Shown: piece after piece, positions 23,557 to 35,340 of the stretch
Position numbering within the stretch: position 1 is the stretch's first letter
How the letters are laid out: each line of letters starts with the position of its first letter
Source: Geosiphon pyriformis
Lineage: Eukaryota; Glomeromycota; Glomeromycetes; Archaeosporales; Geosiphonaceae
Assembly: GCA_016748015.1 (NCBI GenBank)
Contig: JAAOMT010000703.1
Coordinates: 240,550 to 304,549 of the forward strand
DNA length: 64,000 bases
Direction of reading: 5' to 3'
Position numbers and translations under genes: made by a program
The notes under the pieces: generated by a model
The model's input: the letters and a program-made list of their open reading frames with translations, nothing else
The model's database searches: none
What the model was told of the DNA's origin: nothing

Positions 23557-25003
23557 GTGGTATTTGAATTGATGGAGTCTAATAAATTATTTGTGGCTGT
23601 GCTGGTTAATAGATTATGGGTGCTAGTGCCTAATAGATTGGAAGTGAGTATAATTGTTGTGTTATTGGTGAGTAATGTTGTTGGTATGAATTTTGATTTG
23701 GGTAATGGTTTGAAGTCTAAAATCAGCAATCAGAGTTTTGATATTGGCTTTCCAATTGTTGGTTATCTAATTTTAATTGGCAATCTATACTTAAGTGTCT
23801 CTGTTTACTACAATAGTGACAGGCATGTGTTTCTTGTTGCCATTAATGATTTGTTGATAACAATAGATATGACTGATTTTGGAAGTAATTCACGTTTCTT
23901 TGATTATAGCATTTTTGTAGAAATTAATAAATTGCCTAATTGTTAGCTAAATATCTTTTATTTTTCTGGTTAATGTAATTATTAAATTGTTTCAATTTGG
24001 AGTCTAAGTCAGATAATCTATTTATTACTAGATTAATAGCTTGGGCATAGTTAGCTTTAAGTTCAGCTGCTTTAAAATCTTTGGCATGGATAACTGCAGC
24101 TTGAAGATTTGTTAGATACAATAGACATACTTATTAGAGGATATTGCTGTATAGGCTTCTGATGAATTAATTCAAAATTTGTGGTGAAGTAAAATAGTCA
24201 GTGTTGATAGCTTGGATTTGACATAGATTGCAGTAGAAGTATCCCAAGTAAGTGGTAACTGCTTTTGTTTTTTCTTGCTTAATAGTAGTAAAAGCAATTG
24301 CTAAGCAATTAATGCTGTTATTATTACTAAAATATCTCAAAAAAACAAGTTTAAATTCATTGAACATTTAAGGTTTCTGGGCAAGCCTTTGATATTATAA
24401 GTTGGTAGTATTTTATAAAAAATAAGGAATCACTTGAAGAGCTCTGGTGTCATCCCAATTATTGGCTGTAATGGCTTTGGCGATGTTATTTAGCCAGGCT
24501 TAAGCATTATTTTTTTTGCCAGTGAACTTCTTAAGCTTAGCAATAAGTGCATATGCTATTAGAATGATTACAGGTTGATATGATTGTTATTACAATTATG
24601 GTAATTGTATTGGCTGTTGTAGTGGTTTAGCTATTGGTTCAATTAGTGATTAATTAATTATAATTACTGAAGATAAGTGTTGATTAATAGTATTAGAGTT
24701 GAGATTATTCTAATTTTGTGAAGTTTAAATATTCGGAGTTTCAATTTCTGGGTTTTCTACAATCAGGTTTTAATAATTAAATTTCTGATTGTTATCTCTC
24801 TCTTCTTTCAATTCCATTACTTCTTAATAACTCATAGTTCTGAAATTTAGTTGAGGTGACAGTAATTGAAATTCTAATAATATTGGTGATCACAATTTGA
24901 ATTCTTCAAAGTAATTGCTATAGATTCCCAATAATTCTGCTTTCTTTTGTTTACTTTGGAATAGAAGTTAAGTTAATAATAATTTTACATTTAATGTTGA
25001 TGC
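23557..25003 (-). pseudogene. Element I gag, C-terminal two thirds, decayed
   Basis: Minus-strand pieces 23936-24121 and 24167-24367 match H gag: the retrotransposon gag core (FNEFKLVFLRYFSNNNSINCLA, then a TYLGYFYCNLCQIQAI-like stretch), the ALNLVINRLSDLDSKLKQF-type coiled segment, and the knuckle region near 23790-23840. Pro/Gln-rich repeats follow near 24600-24800 and the start of the gag linker at 24900-25003. It is interrupted by F on the left and by D on the right; the N-terminal part continues at 48481. Confidence 0.75.
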
Positions 25004-25806
25004 TATCACTCATAAAAAAAACATATAAAAAAAAATAATAAGAAAACAGATAAACCAATAAGAAAGTAGTAGTTAGCACATAAGCATATTGCTTAGCAAT
25101 GTAAAGCAATATTAGAAAATTAGGGCACATTGCTTAAGAAATTATAGTACATTACTCGGAAATGTAAATGATCTCATAAAACCTAAATTATGTATATATA
25201 GCAAGAGCAGTAGAAACAAAAAAGACAGAATCATCTACCAAGACCTTTCAGTTTAAATTTTATCTAAGCAACTCTTCAAATTTACAAATATTAATAAATA
25301 ACTATTTGCTATCTTAAATCCAAATTTTTACTATTAATACTTTATATTAATAGTAACTGATACTTAACCACAGTGGAACAATAACTCTTAATTATGGCTA
25401 TTGATAGAATATTAACATTTATTGTCTTGACTTATTTCTTTATTTTCTTTTATTTTCTTTTGTTATTTCTTGTTGTTAACTAATTGATTAAAGATTAAGT
25501 ATTAAGTTATTAACATTACAAATAGCCTGGTAAAAGACCTGAATAGAAGGGTACAGAGTGAGAATTGGATAGCTTATCAAAAAAACACAACTGCCAGAAT
25601 AAACCAGCCACCAAGCTGAAAAAAAAAATTGGGAACTTATTACAAATGAATTGCACACCATCAAATCTTTGTTCATTATACAAAGGACTCAACCAAAATC
25701 TTTAAATAACCAAAACCTTCAGATATTATTACCATTGTAGAAGCTATTGAGCACCAAGTTACAGATTTGTTATTTGATTCAAAACCCAAAATAATCACCT
25801 GTAACA
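25004..25806 (+). repeat. 5' LTR of element D
   Basis: It starts TATCACTCATAAA and ends CACCTGTAACA, then the primer site TTTGGTGCTTTCTGTGAG. U3 carries TTGCTTAGCAATG-type repeats (about 25088-25165), a degenerate version of the TGCTCA array of A and B. A TATATATAGC box is at about 25194-25203. The A/T tract (TATTTTCTTTTATTTTC) is near 25440-25470. Confidence 0.85.
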
Positions 25807-27620
25807 TTTGGTGCTTTCTGTGAGATTTAATTCAATAGAGAACTGGAACCAACAGCATTCATCTAAAACAGTAACAGAATCTGAAAAAACAAAGACAAAT
25901 CATTTAGAATTTGCAAAATCCTTATTCCAATATTATTACACCCATCTTAGATTAACAAATAATAGTTGGCCAACAGAATTAGCTTTTAATTGCTATGTTA
26001 ACAAAAGAATAGTATATCATTTAAAAGACCAAAGAGATCCAGAATTTATCTTCAACAATTTCTTTAATGAATTACTCCAAAGCATCACACTGTTACAGAA
26101 TTATTTATTTGCACTACTAATCACAAAAATAAATAGAAAAATAAAAAAATAGAAAAATACACCAAACAAAGATTTCTTATTACCTTTGTTAACAAAAAAA
26201 AAAGAAGATTGCAAACACCAACAGGAACTCCAAAGCAAATACAATTACTTATTTGGAAGAAACAGAGAATCAATTCACCTGCTAATCTATTATATCATCA
26301 CATATCCAGAAGCACTATCAATATAACATTAATAAGCATGTCCACCACAAATATGACAATACCATTAAAAAAAATCCTGTTCTAAAGTAAACAAAAGAAA
26401 GCAGAGTTACTAGAAACATATGGCAATTATTTTGAGAGATTTAAATCACAATCCCCAATGCCATTAGAAATTTGATTATCATCATCACAACCAGATTTTA
26501 GAGCTGTTAGTCCTTGGAAAATAACTGACTTCAAAGGAAAAAAAGATAGTAATTAAGAAATTAATAAGTAAAATCCGATTTTAGAAAACCCAGAAATTCA
26601 AATCCCAATCATTCCAACTTAACAAAATCAGAATAATCCAAATACTGCCCCTATTATTGTCCAAAACTTATCTTCAGTAATCGTAATTGATCCACCACCA
26701 GTCTTACCAATTACTAAACAGCAACAACAACAGCCACAACCATTACCCCAGCAATAACTGCAATAGCAACCTTAACTCCAACCATAACAACAACTACTAT
26801 TAGTACCAATAACATATACACCCATTGTCAAAATTGAAAAATTCATCGGCAAAAAAGATAATGCCCAAGTGTGGCTCAACAACATAGAAAAAGCCATCAC
26901 AGCCAATAGATAGAATAACAACAGAGCTCTCCAAGTAATTCCCTATTTTCTTCAAAATACTGCCAATTCATGATATTAGAGCTTAACTACCAGACCACAA
27001 ATTTTTCAAGAATTCAAACTTGAATTCTTGAGATATTTCAGTAACAATAATAGCATTAACCACTTGGCAAATACCTTCACCACCATCAAGCAAGGAGAAA
27101 GTGAAACAGTTACTACCTACTTAGGACACTTCCACAGAAATCTGTGCCAAATTTAAGCTATTAACACCGACTATTTCATAGTGGTTCAGATTCTGAATCA
27201 GTTTATTTATAGACTATACAGTAATATTCTCCAATGCATACATTTATTACATCCAGCCACTCTTCAAGTTACAGTCATACAAGCCAGAGACTTTGAATTA
27301 GCTGAACTAGAAGCCAATCATGCACAAGTTATAAATCTAATAATGAACAGATCATCTGATTTGAATTCCAAATTAAAACAATTCAATGATTCAATCAATT
27401 AGAAATTAGAAGAATACTTAGCTAACAACAATTAGGCAATTTATTAATTTCTATAACAATACAATAATCAGAGAAACTTAAATTGTTTCCAAAATCAATT
27501 GTGTCTATTATTATCCACAAATCAACAATGGTGAACTAAAATATGTAGTTGCTACTATTGTGGTAAATAAAGATACTTACAAATCAACTGTCACAATTGC
27601 TTAAATAACCAATGATCAGG
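25807..27620 (+). pseudogene. Element D gag with CCHC knuckle, decayed
   Basis: The frame is open from the primer-binding site (25808) to 26152 with no internal Met codon, so the start codon of gag is not evident. The gag core is near 26850-27180 (WLNNIEKAI, EFLRYFSNNNSINHLA-like). A C-terminal piece, 27181-27402, includes YRLYSNILQCIHLLHPATLQ. The knuckle at about 27547-27600 keeps Cys-Tyr-Tyr-Cys-Gly-Lys and the last Cys, but His has become Tyr and Gln a stop. Stops are mostly TAA/TAG at Gln positions of H. Confidence 0.75.
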
Positions 27621-29660
27621 AAATCAATATCAAAACCTCAATTGTCAATTTCAAACTCCAAATTATCAACCAAATTCGGAACCATATTAACTAAATTACC
27701 TATTAATAACATAGCAGCCAATTTATTAATCACTTATTTATCAAAACCCAGCACCAATTGTTTATCAACCACAGCCACAAATAATTTATCAACCTTAGCA
27801 AATCCAAACACCACCACAAATAACAATGTCTACTGGAAATTAAAGACCAAGAACTATTTAACAAAACTGGAGATCAGCAATAGTAGTCTATCAACTGATT
27901 TCCAGTTCATCAACTCTACAATCAGAATCACACCAGTGGAATTTAGGAACCAGATATGTCCAAAACCCAAATTCTCAGAACTATTTAAGCCTTCTTGTGA
28001 CTTTAGAAAACACCCAAATCAATAATCAGAAAATTAACCAAATGCCACTTACTAGAAACATCCCACTAATAACTGTTACCAATAATGAATCATTAGCAGT
28101 AATTTTCCCTTTTAAAATAGAGGAACCAGCAAAAACATTTCTTTTTAGTAGAGCTGCCCTTGATGTAAAACCCATCACCATAATATACACTAATACCAAA
28201 GTTGATGATCAGTTCATCAAACTGATTCTTGATAGCAAATCAGCAGACAGCATTATCACATAACAACTTATAGACCAATTAGGTTATTGAGTTAATCATG
28301 CTGTCAGTGCCAGAATTATTACAGCCAATAAAACAACCAAAACTTCTATTGACAAAATCAACAACTTCTTTTTTGAAGTTAATGGCATTGTAGCTTCTAT
28401 CAAAGTCTTGGTAATGGAAACAACTCAATATCAAGCTCTAGTTGGCAATAACTGGTTGTCCAAAACCAATGCAGTGCTTAATTAAACCATGCAGAAGCTC
28501 CAACTCAATCAGAATGGTTAGCACACATATGTACCAGCCATGTGTGGCCACTTTCAGATGAACACTACATCAATACCACTCATAAAATTGGAAAAAAAAG
28601 AGAACAAATCTATCTGAGAAGCTTATCAAGTATTATGGACTGAAAACAACTATAACAAACTACTGCCAATTTTAATCTGAAAAAATAAAAGAAAAGAAAA
28701 GAAAAGAAAAGAGAAAAAGAGTTCACTTAAACCACCACTTCTATTTATATTTCATATACTATACTTCAATTCAATTATCATTGACCAAAGTTAATATGTA
28801 TTGATTGTGACAAGAAATTATCATCAATGGGTGCATACTGTGGTGACAATGAGGATTGGCCAACAGTGACAAAGTTTTATTGCCACCCATGTGTTCTAGA
28901 GTGTTTTGGACGACTTAAACAACAAGGGAAATAAAATAATGAATCATGTCTTACATATGAAGAAACTCTATTAGACAAAGGAATATAGAATAACATTCCA
29001 GGGTAAGGAGGAATGTGTGATGAATTGTGCTAATACACAATCCTAATAAGTGACTGGATAAGAAAAAGAGACACTTATAAAAGCAGTATAGAGAAAAGTA
29101 ATAAGACATTTGGACAAGTGTTCACATGACAATAATGAAATATGACACATAGCACTTACTAAAATCAAAGAAGCATTATCAAAAGAAATAATAATGATTA
29201 AAAACAACCCACTAAAATCCATAAAACTCAATTGAGGCCCAAATTCAGATATTGTTCTAGACCCTATAAACTCAGAACAATTTCATGAACATTACCAAAA
29301 ATTAGCACTCACAAGAAAAGAGCAAGAAAATGTTTGAAAAAAATCAACACTCGATTATGTAATTACTGTTTGATTCCATATGACTTTTAATATTGTAATA
29401 AGTGTGAGCTTATCTACAATTTACTACCATGCATGATCTACACAATCCCAGAAAAAGAAGAACCAATCAGTAGCTGTGCATTGGAATCAGAATTGACATT
29501 CAATTCTGATTCAAACTCTGACAACAATAATAACAAAAACAATGGTTTTAGCTCCATCCAAAATGGCAATAACAATAACAATAATTCAAACTCTGATTCA
29601 AACTCAAAACAATATATTGTGCTTTCTGATTTCACCAAGAAGCAGGAACTTAAATAGTTT
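27621..29660 (+). pseudogene. Element D protease, Cys-rich modules and acidic linker, decayed
   Basis: The protease near 28190-28300 reads LILDSKSADSIIT (Asp kept, Gly to Lys). The Cys-rich module follows near 28785-29050: GAYCGDNEDW, YCHPCVLECFG, a SCLTYEE segment and GGMCDELC, matching H. The CxxC-x8-CxxC motif (LCNYC, YCNKC) is near 29355-29410, and the Ser/Asn-rich linker 29433-29657 ends at LK-TAG-FNDNDESIM. The final TAG is at the same place as in the other family members. Confidence 0.75.
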
Positions 29661-29681
29661 AATGATAATGATGAAAGTATT

Positions 29682-30429
29682 ATGCCTAAATATGCACATA
29701 ATACTAATACAGAGTTTGATCTAAGATATTCTGGAAAAAATGCTATTAAATTAGAACTATATTTACACACTTACATTGATCTCAAAGTAGCACTAGAAAT
29801 TCTAACAACAACAATAGTTCAATTAGCATCTAGGAGTAGTTTAGTGAAAAAAGAAATCAATATAAGAAGAAGAATAATTAATATTGGATATGTAGAAAAT
29901 ATCATGGCTATGCTATAAAACAATTTAAAAAAAATTTATACAATAGAGCCAAATGAAAAATAGCATAGGCAATATTCCTGTCTCTGGTTAAAATAGCTCA
30001 ATTAGTGTCAGTGGGAAAAAGAGAGGAATTAAAAATTACAGTTAGAGAGATTAGTGGATTCAGATTTACGGATAGAATAGACATATAAGTCAATATAGCA
30101 TAGGAAGAAATTGTTAACAAGGGAGAAATTATCTTCACCCATCAATCAATTTCCATTCCATTATATAATTAGTATATATTAGCCAATAAAAAAAGAATAA
30201 AAGATCAAGCTTAAATTTTTGAAGTAGAAACTACCATTTGTAAACCAAGAAAAATTGAATTTACCAATCTTTACATACTAGCCAAAAGTCCAAAACATAT
30301 CAAAATTTCCATCTACAACACAACAAGAAATATCATTGAAATACCAAAAAAAACCACTATCAGATATTTAAGCACTGAGATTGAAGAACAACCACCAAAC
30401 CCTATTTCAGACTTTTCACAACTGTGTGA
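29682..30429 (+). pseudogene. Element D dUTPase and linker, decayed, cut by element E
   Basis: The open piece 29682-29918 has dUTPase motif 1 (TNTEFDLRYSGKNAIKLE), motif 2 RSSLVKK and motif 3 IINIGYVEN, with Asn in place of the catalytic Asp. Motif 4 (EPNEK) and a degraded GF-x-TDR motif 5 follow to about 30085. The linker continues to 30429, is cut by E, and resumes at 33870 with VNIISQTIYGQKKCYLLQPE. The gtga target duplication of E falls in this linker. Confidence 0.75.
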
Positions 30430-31408
30430 TATTATGAGTAAACTTGGTGGGATATGGTGGTAATATTTAGTGCTCTAATTTAGTGTTCTAAGATTGTATG
30501 TTTTTTACAAGATTGATGTTTATTAGTCTTTGAAGATCTTTTTTGGATGTGAATTTACCTGTTGAGTTTTTTGGTTATAAAACACAAAGTTTTGGTTTTT
30601 GATGATTGCAACTTCTTATAAAAGTGAGCTTTTTTCTCCAAGCTAATGAGCACAGTCATTAAAGTCTGGCATTGTCTTTTTGCCCTTCTGATAAGCTAAC
30701 AAGATAATATTAATATTCAAAACTTAGAGAGAGCCTCCCTTTTTTACCAGGCTATCATAATGTCTATTTTTAGACAGTCAATTTTCTATGTTGCCACTTC
30801 ACAAGAAAAAAATAAAAAATAATAAAAAATAATAAAAAATAAAAGAAAATAAAAAAAGAAAAAAAAGAAAAAAAGAAATAAGTGTTCTGTCAATAGCCAT
30901 GATCAAGAGCTATTGTGCCAGCAGGTTAAGTAGTGGATAATAACATGGATTTGAAGATTCAAAAAGATATTTTATTGATATAATTTTATTTTAGCTGATA
31001 GCAACTATCCTTAAAAAAGAAATATTTAATAATTATGACTTGTGAGTTTAATTGACTCTAAAAGTCTAATTTTCTTTCTGGATGTCTTTCTAACTTCTAT
31101 AGCTACTTATTTTATACATTTTTTTTGTTCTATAAGATTGCTTCTGATTGTTCTATTATTGCTAACTATTGTTTTGCTATTTCTGTAATTGTTTTGTTTT
31201 TCTACATTATTACTAGTTATTCTATATTATAATATATTATCTGGTGTTATTACATATTATTCTGTGTTATTCTATGTTATAATATACTATTCTGTATTAT
31301 TTTAAGTTATAATATATTATTCAACATTATTGCATGCTATTCTGTGTTATGTCACATTTTGGTTATATTTTTTCATAACTTTGAATCAGTTTTTCTATTC
31401 AGGTAACA
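30430..31408 (-). repeat. Left (3') LTR of element E
   Basis: It starts TATTATGAGTAAAC and ends CAGGTAACA and aligns throughout with 32892-33869, with mostly transition differences. The U3 part (about 31195-31375) is an array of degenerate 26-28 bp units around ttattctgtgttattctatgttataat. A runs of (aaaaat)n lies near 30808-30870. Confidence 0.85.
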
Positions 31409-32094
31409 TTATTCCTCTCTTTTAGAATTGAGCTCCTGTGAAATCATAAATTTTTTTTTGTATTAATGTTGTTACTGTAATTTCTATTGCTATTTTTAAA
31501 TCTAATTTTATATGTAACTGGAGTTTTTTTTTAACTATAGTAGTCTGTCCAGAATATCCAAGTTCAAATCTTGCATTTATATGCTCTCATTATTATCACT
31601 GAATTAAGCTAATTTCTGTTTTATTGTAAGATCTAAAAACATAATATATTGTTTGGTGTTTGAAACAGAGTTTGAATTGTTGTTGGTGGAGTTTGAATTA
31701 TTGTCATTATTAGTAGAGTTTGAATTGTTGTTGTCATCAGCAGAGTTTGAATTGGGATTAAGTTTCAATTTTAATTCCCATTTGTTCTTGCTGATTGGTT
31801 TTTCTTTGAATATATAACACATGGAAGTGGATTGTGACTACATCCCAATATTCTGACTTAGGACTGTTAGGTGAGTTTTGCTAATTTATTGGTACTGTGA
31901 GAATTAGGTTTTATTGGCTATTAGAGGTAAGTTTTTTTGTATGATAGTGGTGTTTAGAATTTATCAGACTTCAAATATTCAGATTTTTGAATAATTTCTG
32001 GAGTTTGAATTGCTAGAGGTTTAATGAGTTTTTATTAATGGTAAGTTTCTTTGTGCAATAGTGAGGTTAAAATTATTGAGTTTTGAATGTTTGA
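31409..32094 (-). pseudogene. Captured main-family fragment in element E: acidic linker - dUTPase start - ORF3 end
   Basis: On the minus strand 31604-31822 reads the PIS...-Asn/Ser-rich linker ending in LTIKQKLA-stop-FSDNNES, the same junction as LK-TAG in the other copies. After a frameshift it continues as the dUTPase N-terminus (RFELGYSGQTTIVKKKLQLH, then LDLKIAIEI) and jumps directly to Asp-Phe-Thr-Gly-Ala-Gln-Phe-stop, the ORF3 end, next to the purine tract. The stretch 31830-32094 shows only array-like text. Confidence 0.75.
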
Positions 32095-32760
32095 GTTTTG
32101 AATGATCAGGTTTTGAATAATCAGAGTTTTAAAAAATTTTAATGAGTTTTAACGAGTTTATCAAAGGTAAGTTTCAAATGTTTGGGATTTTAATAATCAG
32201 GTTTTAAATAATTGGAGTTTTAATTTAACAAGTTTTTAATGAATTTATCAAAAATAAGTTTTGAATATTTGGGGTTTTAATGATCAGATTTGGAGTTTTA
32301 ATTTAATAAGTTTTAATGAGTTTATCAATAGTAATTTTCAAATGTTCAGGGTTTTAATGATTGGGTCTTAAATAAATAGAGTTTTAATTTAACAAGTTTT
32401 TTTTCTTTTTTAACAAGTTTATTAATAATAATTTTTGAATGTTCATGGTTTTAATGATCAGATTTTGAATAATCAGAGTTTTAATTTAACAAGTTTATTG
32501 ATGGTAAGTTCTTTATACAATAGTGGGATTGGAATTATTGGTTTTTGAATAATTTTTGGAGTTTTAATTTTAATGAGTTTTTAACAAATTTATCAATAGT
32601 AATTTTCAAATATTCAAAGTTTTAACAATCAGGTCTTGAATAATTAAAGTTTTAATTTAACAAGTTTTTAACGAATTTATCAAAGATAAGTTTTGAATGT
32701 TTAGAGTTTTAATGATTGGGTTTTGAATAATCGGAGTTTTAATTTAAGAAGTTTTTTTAA
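32095..32760 (-). repeat. Tandem array of about 77-96 bp inside element E
   Basis: About seven degenerate copies of a unit marked by gagttttaatttaacaag occur near 32216, 32293, 32381, 32477, 32558, 32648 and 32735. Each is followed by a gagtttatcaa segment and a gaatgtt-type segment. No open frame of any size. The unit resembles the repeated NP..TPN linker of gag in H (near 45900-46020), so it may be an amplified piece of gag, but this is a guess. Confidence 0.7.
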
Positions 32761-32891
32761 AAGAAATGCTAAAATAAGAATTTCATAAATCCTAAGTAAT
32801 TTTTCTCTTGTTTTTTTTTGGTCTTTTACTTTTGTAAATTTCTGGGGTGCTTTGTCTCTGTGAATTTTATAACCTTACAGGGAGCACCAAA

Positions 32892-33869
32892 TGTTATGAG
32901 TAAACTTAGTGAGGTATAATGATAACATTTGGTGTTCTAATTTTGTGTTATAAGATTGTATGTTTTTTACAGGATTGATGTTTATCAGTTTTTAAAGATC
33001 TTTTCTGAATGTGAATTTATTCATTGAGTTTTTTAGTTATAAGGCACAGAGTTTTGGTTCTCACTGATTGCAACTTCTTATAAAAGTGAGCTTTTTTTTC
33101 TAAGCTAATGAGTACAATTATTAGGGTCTAGTGTTGTCTTTTTGCCCTTCTGGTAAGCTAACAAGATAATGTTAATATCCAAAACTTAGAGAAAGCCTCC
33201 CTTTTTTACAAGGCTATCACAAAGTCTATTTCCAGACAGTCAATTTTTTTATGTTGCCACTCCACAAGAAAAAAATAAAAAATAATAATAATAAAAAAAT
33301 AAAAAAAAATAAAGAAATAAAGAAAATAAAATAAAAAATAAGTATTCTGTCAATAGCCATAATCAAGAGCTATTGTGCCAGCAGGTTAAGTAGTAAATAA
33401 TAACATGGATTTGAAGATTTGAAGAGATATTTTATTGATATAATTCTATTTTGGTTAATAGCAACTATCCTTAAAAGAAGGAGTATTTAATAATTATAAT
33501 TTGTGAGTCTAATTAACTCTGAGAGTCTAATTTTCTCTTTGGATGTCTTTCTAACTTCTATATCTACTCATTTTATATATTTTTTTTGTTCTACAAAATT
33601 GCTTCTGATTGTTCTGTTATTGCTAACTATTGCTTTGCTATTTCTGTAATTGCTTTATTTTTCTATGTTATTATTAGTTATTTTATATTATAACATATTA
33701 TCTGGTGTTATTATATGTTATTCTGTATTATTCTATATTATAATGCATTATTTTGTGTTATTCTAAGTTATAATGTGTTATCCAATATTATTGCATGTTA
33801 TTCTGTATTATGTTACATTTTGGTCATATTTTTTCATAATTTTGGATCAGTTTTTCTACTCAGGTAATA
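32892..33869 (-). repeat. Right (5') LTR of element E
   Basis: It starts TGTTATGAGTAAAC and ends CAGGTAATA. To its left lies the minus-strand primer-binding site TGGTGCTCCCTGTAAGG (revcomp of 32873-32889). The U3 array ttattctgtattattctatattataatg is at about 33665-33805. It matches the left LTR over its whole length. Confidence 0.85.
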
Positions 33870-35340
33870 GTGAATATGTAAACATTATATCACAAACAAT
33901 ATATGGACAAAAAAAATGTTATCTGCTCCAACCAGAACAATTGGAACAGATAAATTTGGAAAATCTAGACTCATTATAATATATATAGCTTAAGATGTTA
34001 CTCAGCAACTTCAATAACATCTTTGCCAATAAAAACAAATTTGGCAGAACTGACATAATCTAATATCAGATCAAGACTAGAAATGTGATGCCAATCAAAC
34101 AAAGAGCATACCAAGTACCACCAGCAAGCCATGAAATCATCTGACAAGAGATTAATTGGATGTTAGACAATGAGTTAATTCAATTATCAATGAGTTCATG
34201 GTCATTACCAGTAGTATTAGTTCAAAAGAAAAATAGAAAAATCTGCTTTTGTGTGGATTGCCAAAAACTTAATAGAATAACAAAAGAAGATAGCTATTTA
34301 ACTCCAAAGATCCAAGAACTTTTTGATGCTTTTGGAGGAAAAAAATGGTTCTCAACTTTAAACTTAAACAGTAGTTACTAGCAAGTAGCCATAAAACCAG
34401 AAGATAAAAAAAAAACGGCTTTTACAACCAGAGAGAAAAATTTCAAGTTTAAAGTAATGTCATTTGGCTTAATGAACACTCCAGCCACATTTCAATAGCT
34501 CATAGAAATTGTCTATACTAGACTGTTATAGAAATCAATAATCATATATTTAGATGACACCAACATGTTCTTCAAGACATTTAATGATCATTTGCATCAT
34601 TTCCAACAAGTATTTAAAAAACTAAGAAGAGCCAGATTAAAATTAAATACAACTAAGTATTTCTTTGAAAAAACTGAACTCAAGTTTTTGGGACATGTCA
34701 TAAACCAAGACAGCATCAAAACAGATCCAGACAAAATTGAGATAGTTAAAAACTTTTTAGTACTCATCAATTTAACCAAACTATAAGCATTTTTGGAATT
34801 TGTGAGTTACTACTACCACTTTATTAAAGACTTTTCCAAACTGGCCCAGCCATTACACCAGCTCTAAACAAAAAACATCAAATATGAATGAACAGAAAAC
34901 CAGCAAAAAGCTTTTGATACATTAAGAAGAAAGCTTATTCAAGCTTCAGTACTAATCTATTTAGATTATAGCAAATCATTTATAATCACAACTGATGCAT
35001 TGAGTTAAGCATTAGGAGCTGTACTATCTTAGAAAAAACCAAATGGAAGAGAACACCCAGTAGTATATACTAGTCACAGCTTAAGTCCAGCTGAAAAAAA
35101 CTATAAAACTCCAGTGCTAAAACACTTAGCAATCTATTGGACAGTTATGAAATGGAAAAAATACTTAAGCCAGAAATTTGACATATATACTGTCCATAAA
35201 AATTTGACTTCAATCCAGAAGCAAAAATTTGGAAATAATCACTATGCTAAATGGAAAATAGAACTTTTACTATTTAATTATATAGTACATTACAAAAAAG
35301 GAAAAAAAAATAGGAATGCTGATGGTTTGTTATAGATGAA
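33870..35340 (+). pseudogene. Element D reverse transcriptase and RNase H, decayed
   Basis: The linker end 33870-33979 is followed by RT pieces 34160-34381 (WSLPVVLVQKKNRKICFCVD, KLNRITKEDSY, FSTLNLNSSY) and 34565-34786 (KTFNDHLHHFQQVFKKLRRA, KYFFEKTELKFLGHVINQ). The YLDD box is intact as IIIYLDDTN near 34540-34563. The RNase H region runs 34960-35340 (FIITTDALS, KFDIYTVHKNLTS). Several Gln codons have become stops. Confidence 0.8.

Larger units (their letters stand above)
30430..33869 (-). mobile_element. Element E: non-autonomous LTR element related to the main family
   Basis: Two LTRs of 979 and 978 bp enclose only 1,483 bp. The target duplication gtga is perfect (30426-30429, 33870-33873). 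The minus-strand primer site next to the right LTR (32873-32889) and the purine tract next to the left LTR match the main family, and the LTR core (ctgtcaatagcc, gatcaagagctatt) is related, but U3 is different. The inside holds a fragment of the acidic linker and dUTPase, the last residues of ORF3 and a tandem array; no gag, RT or integrase. It must have been moved by proteins from elsewhere, most simply the main family. Confidence 0.85.
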
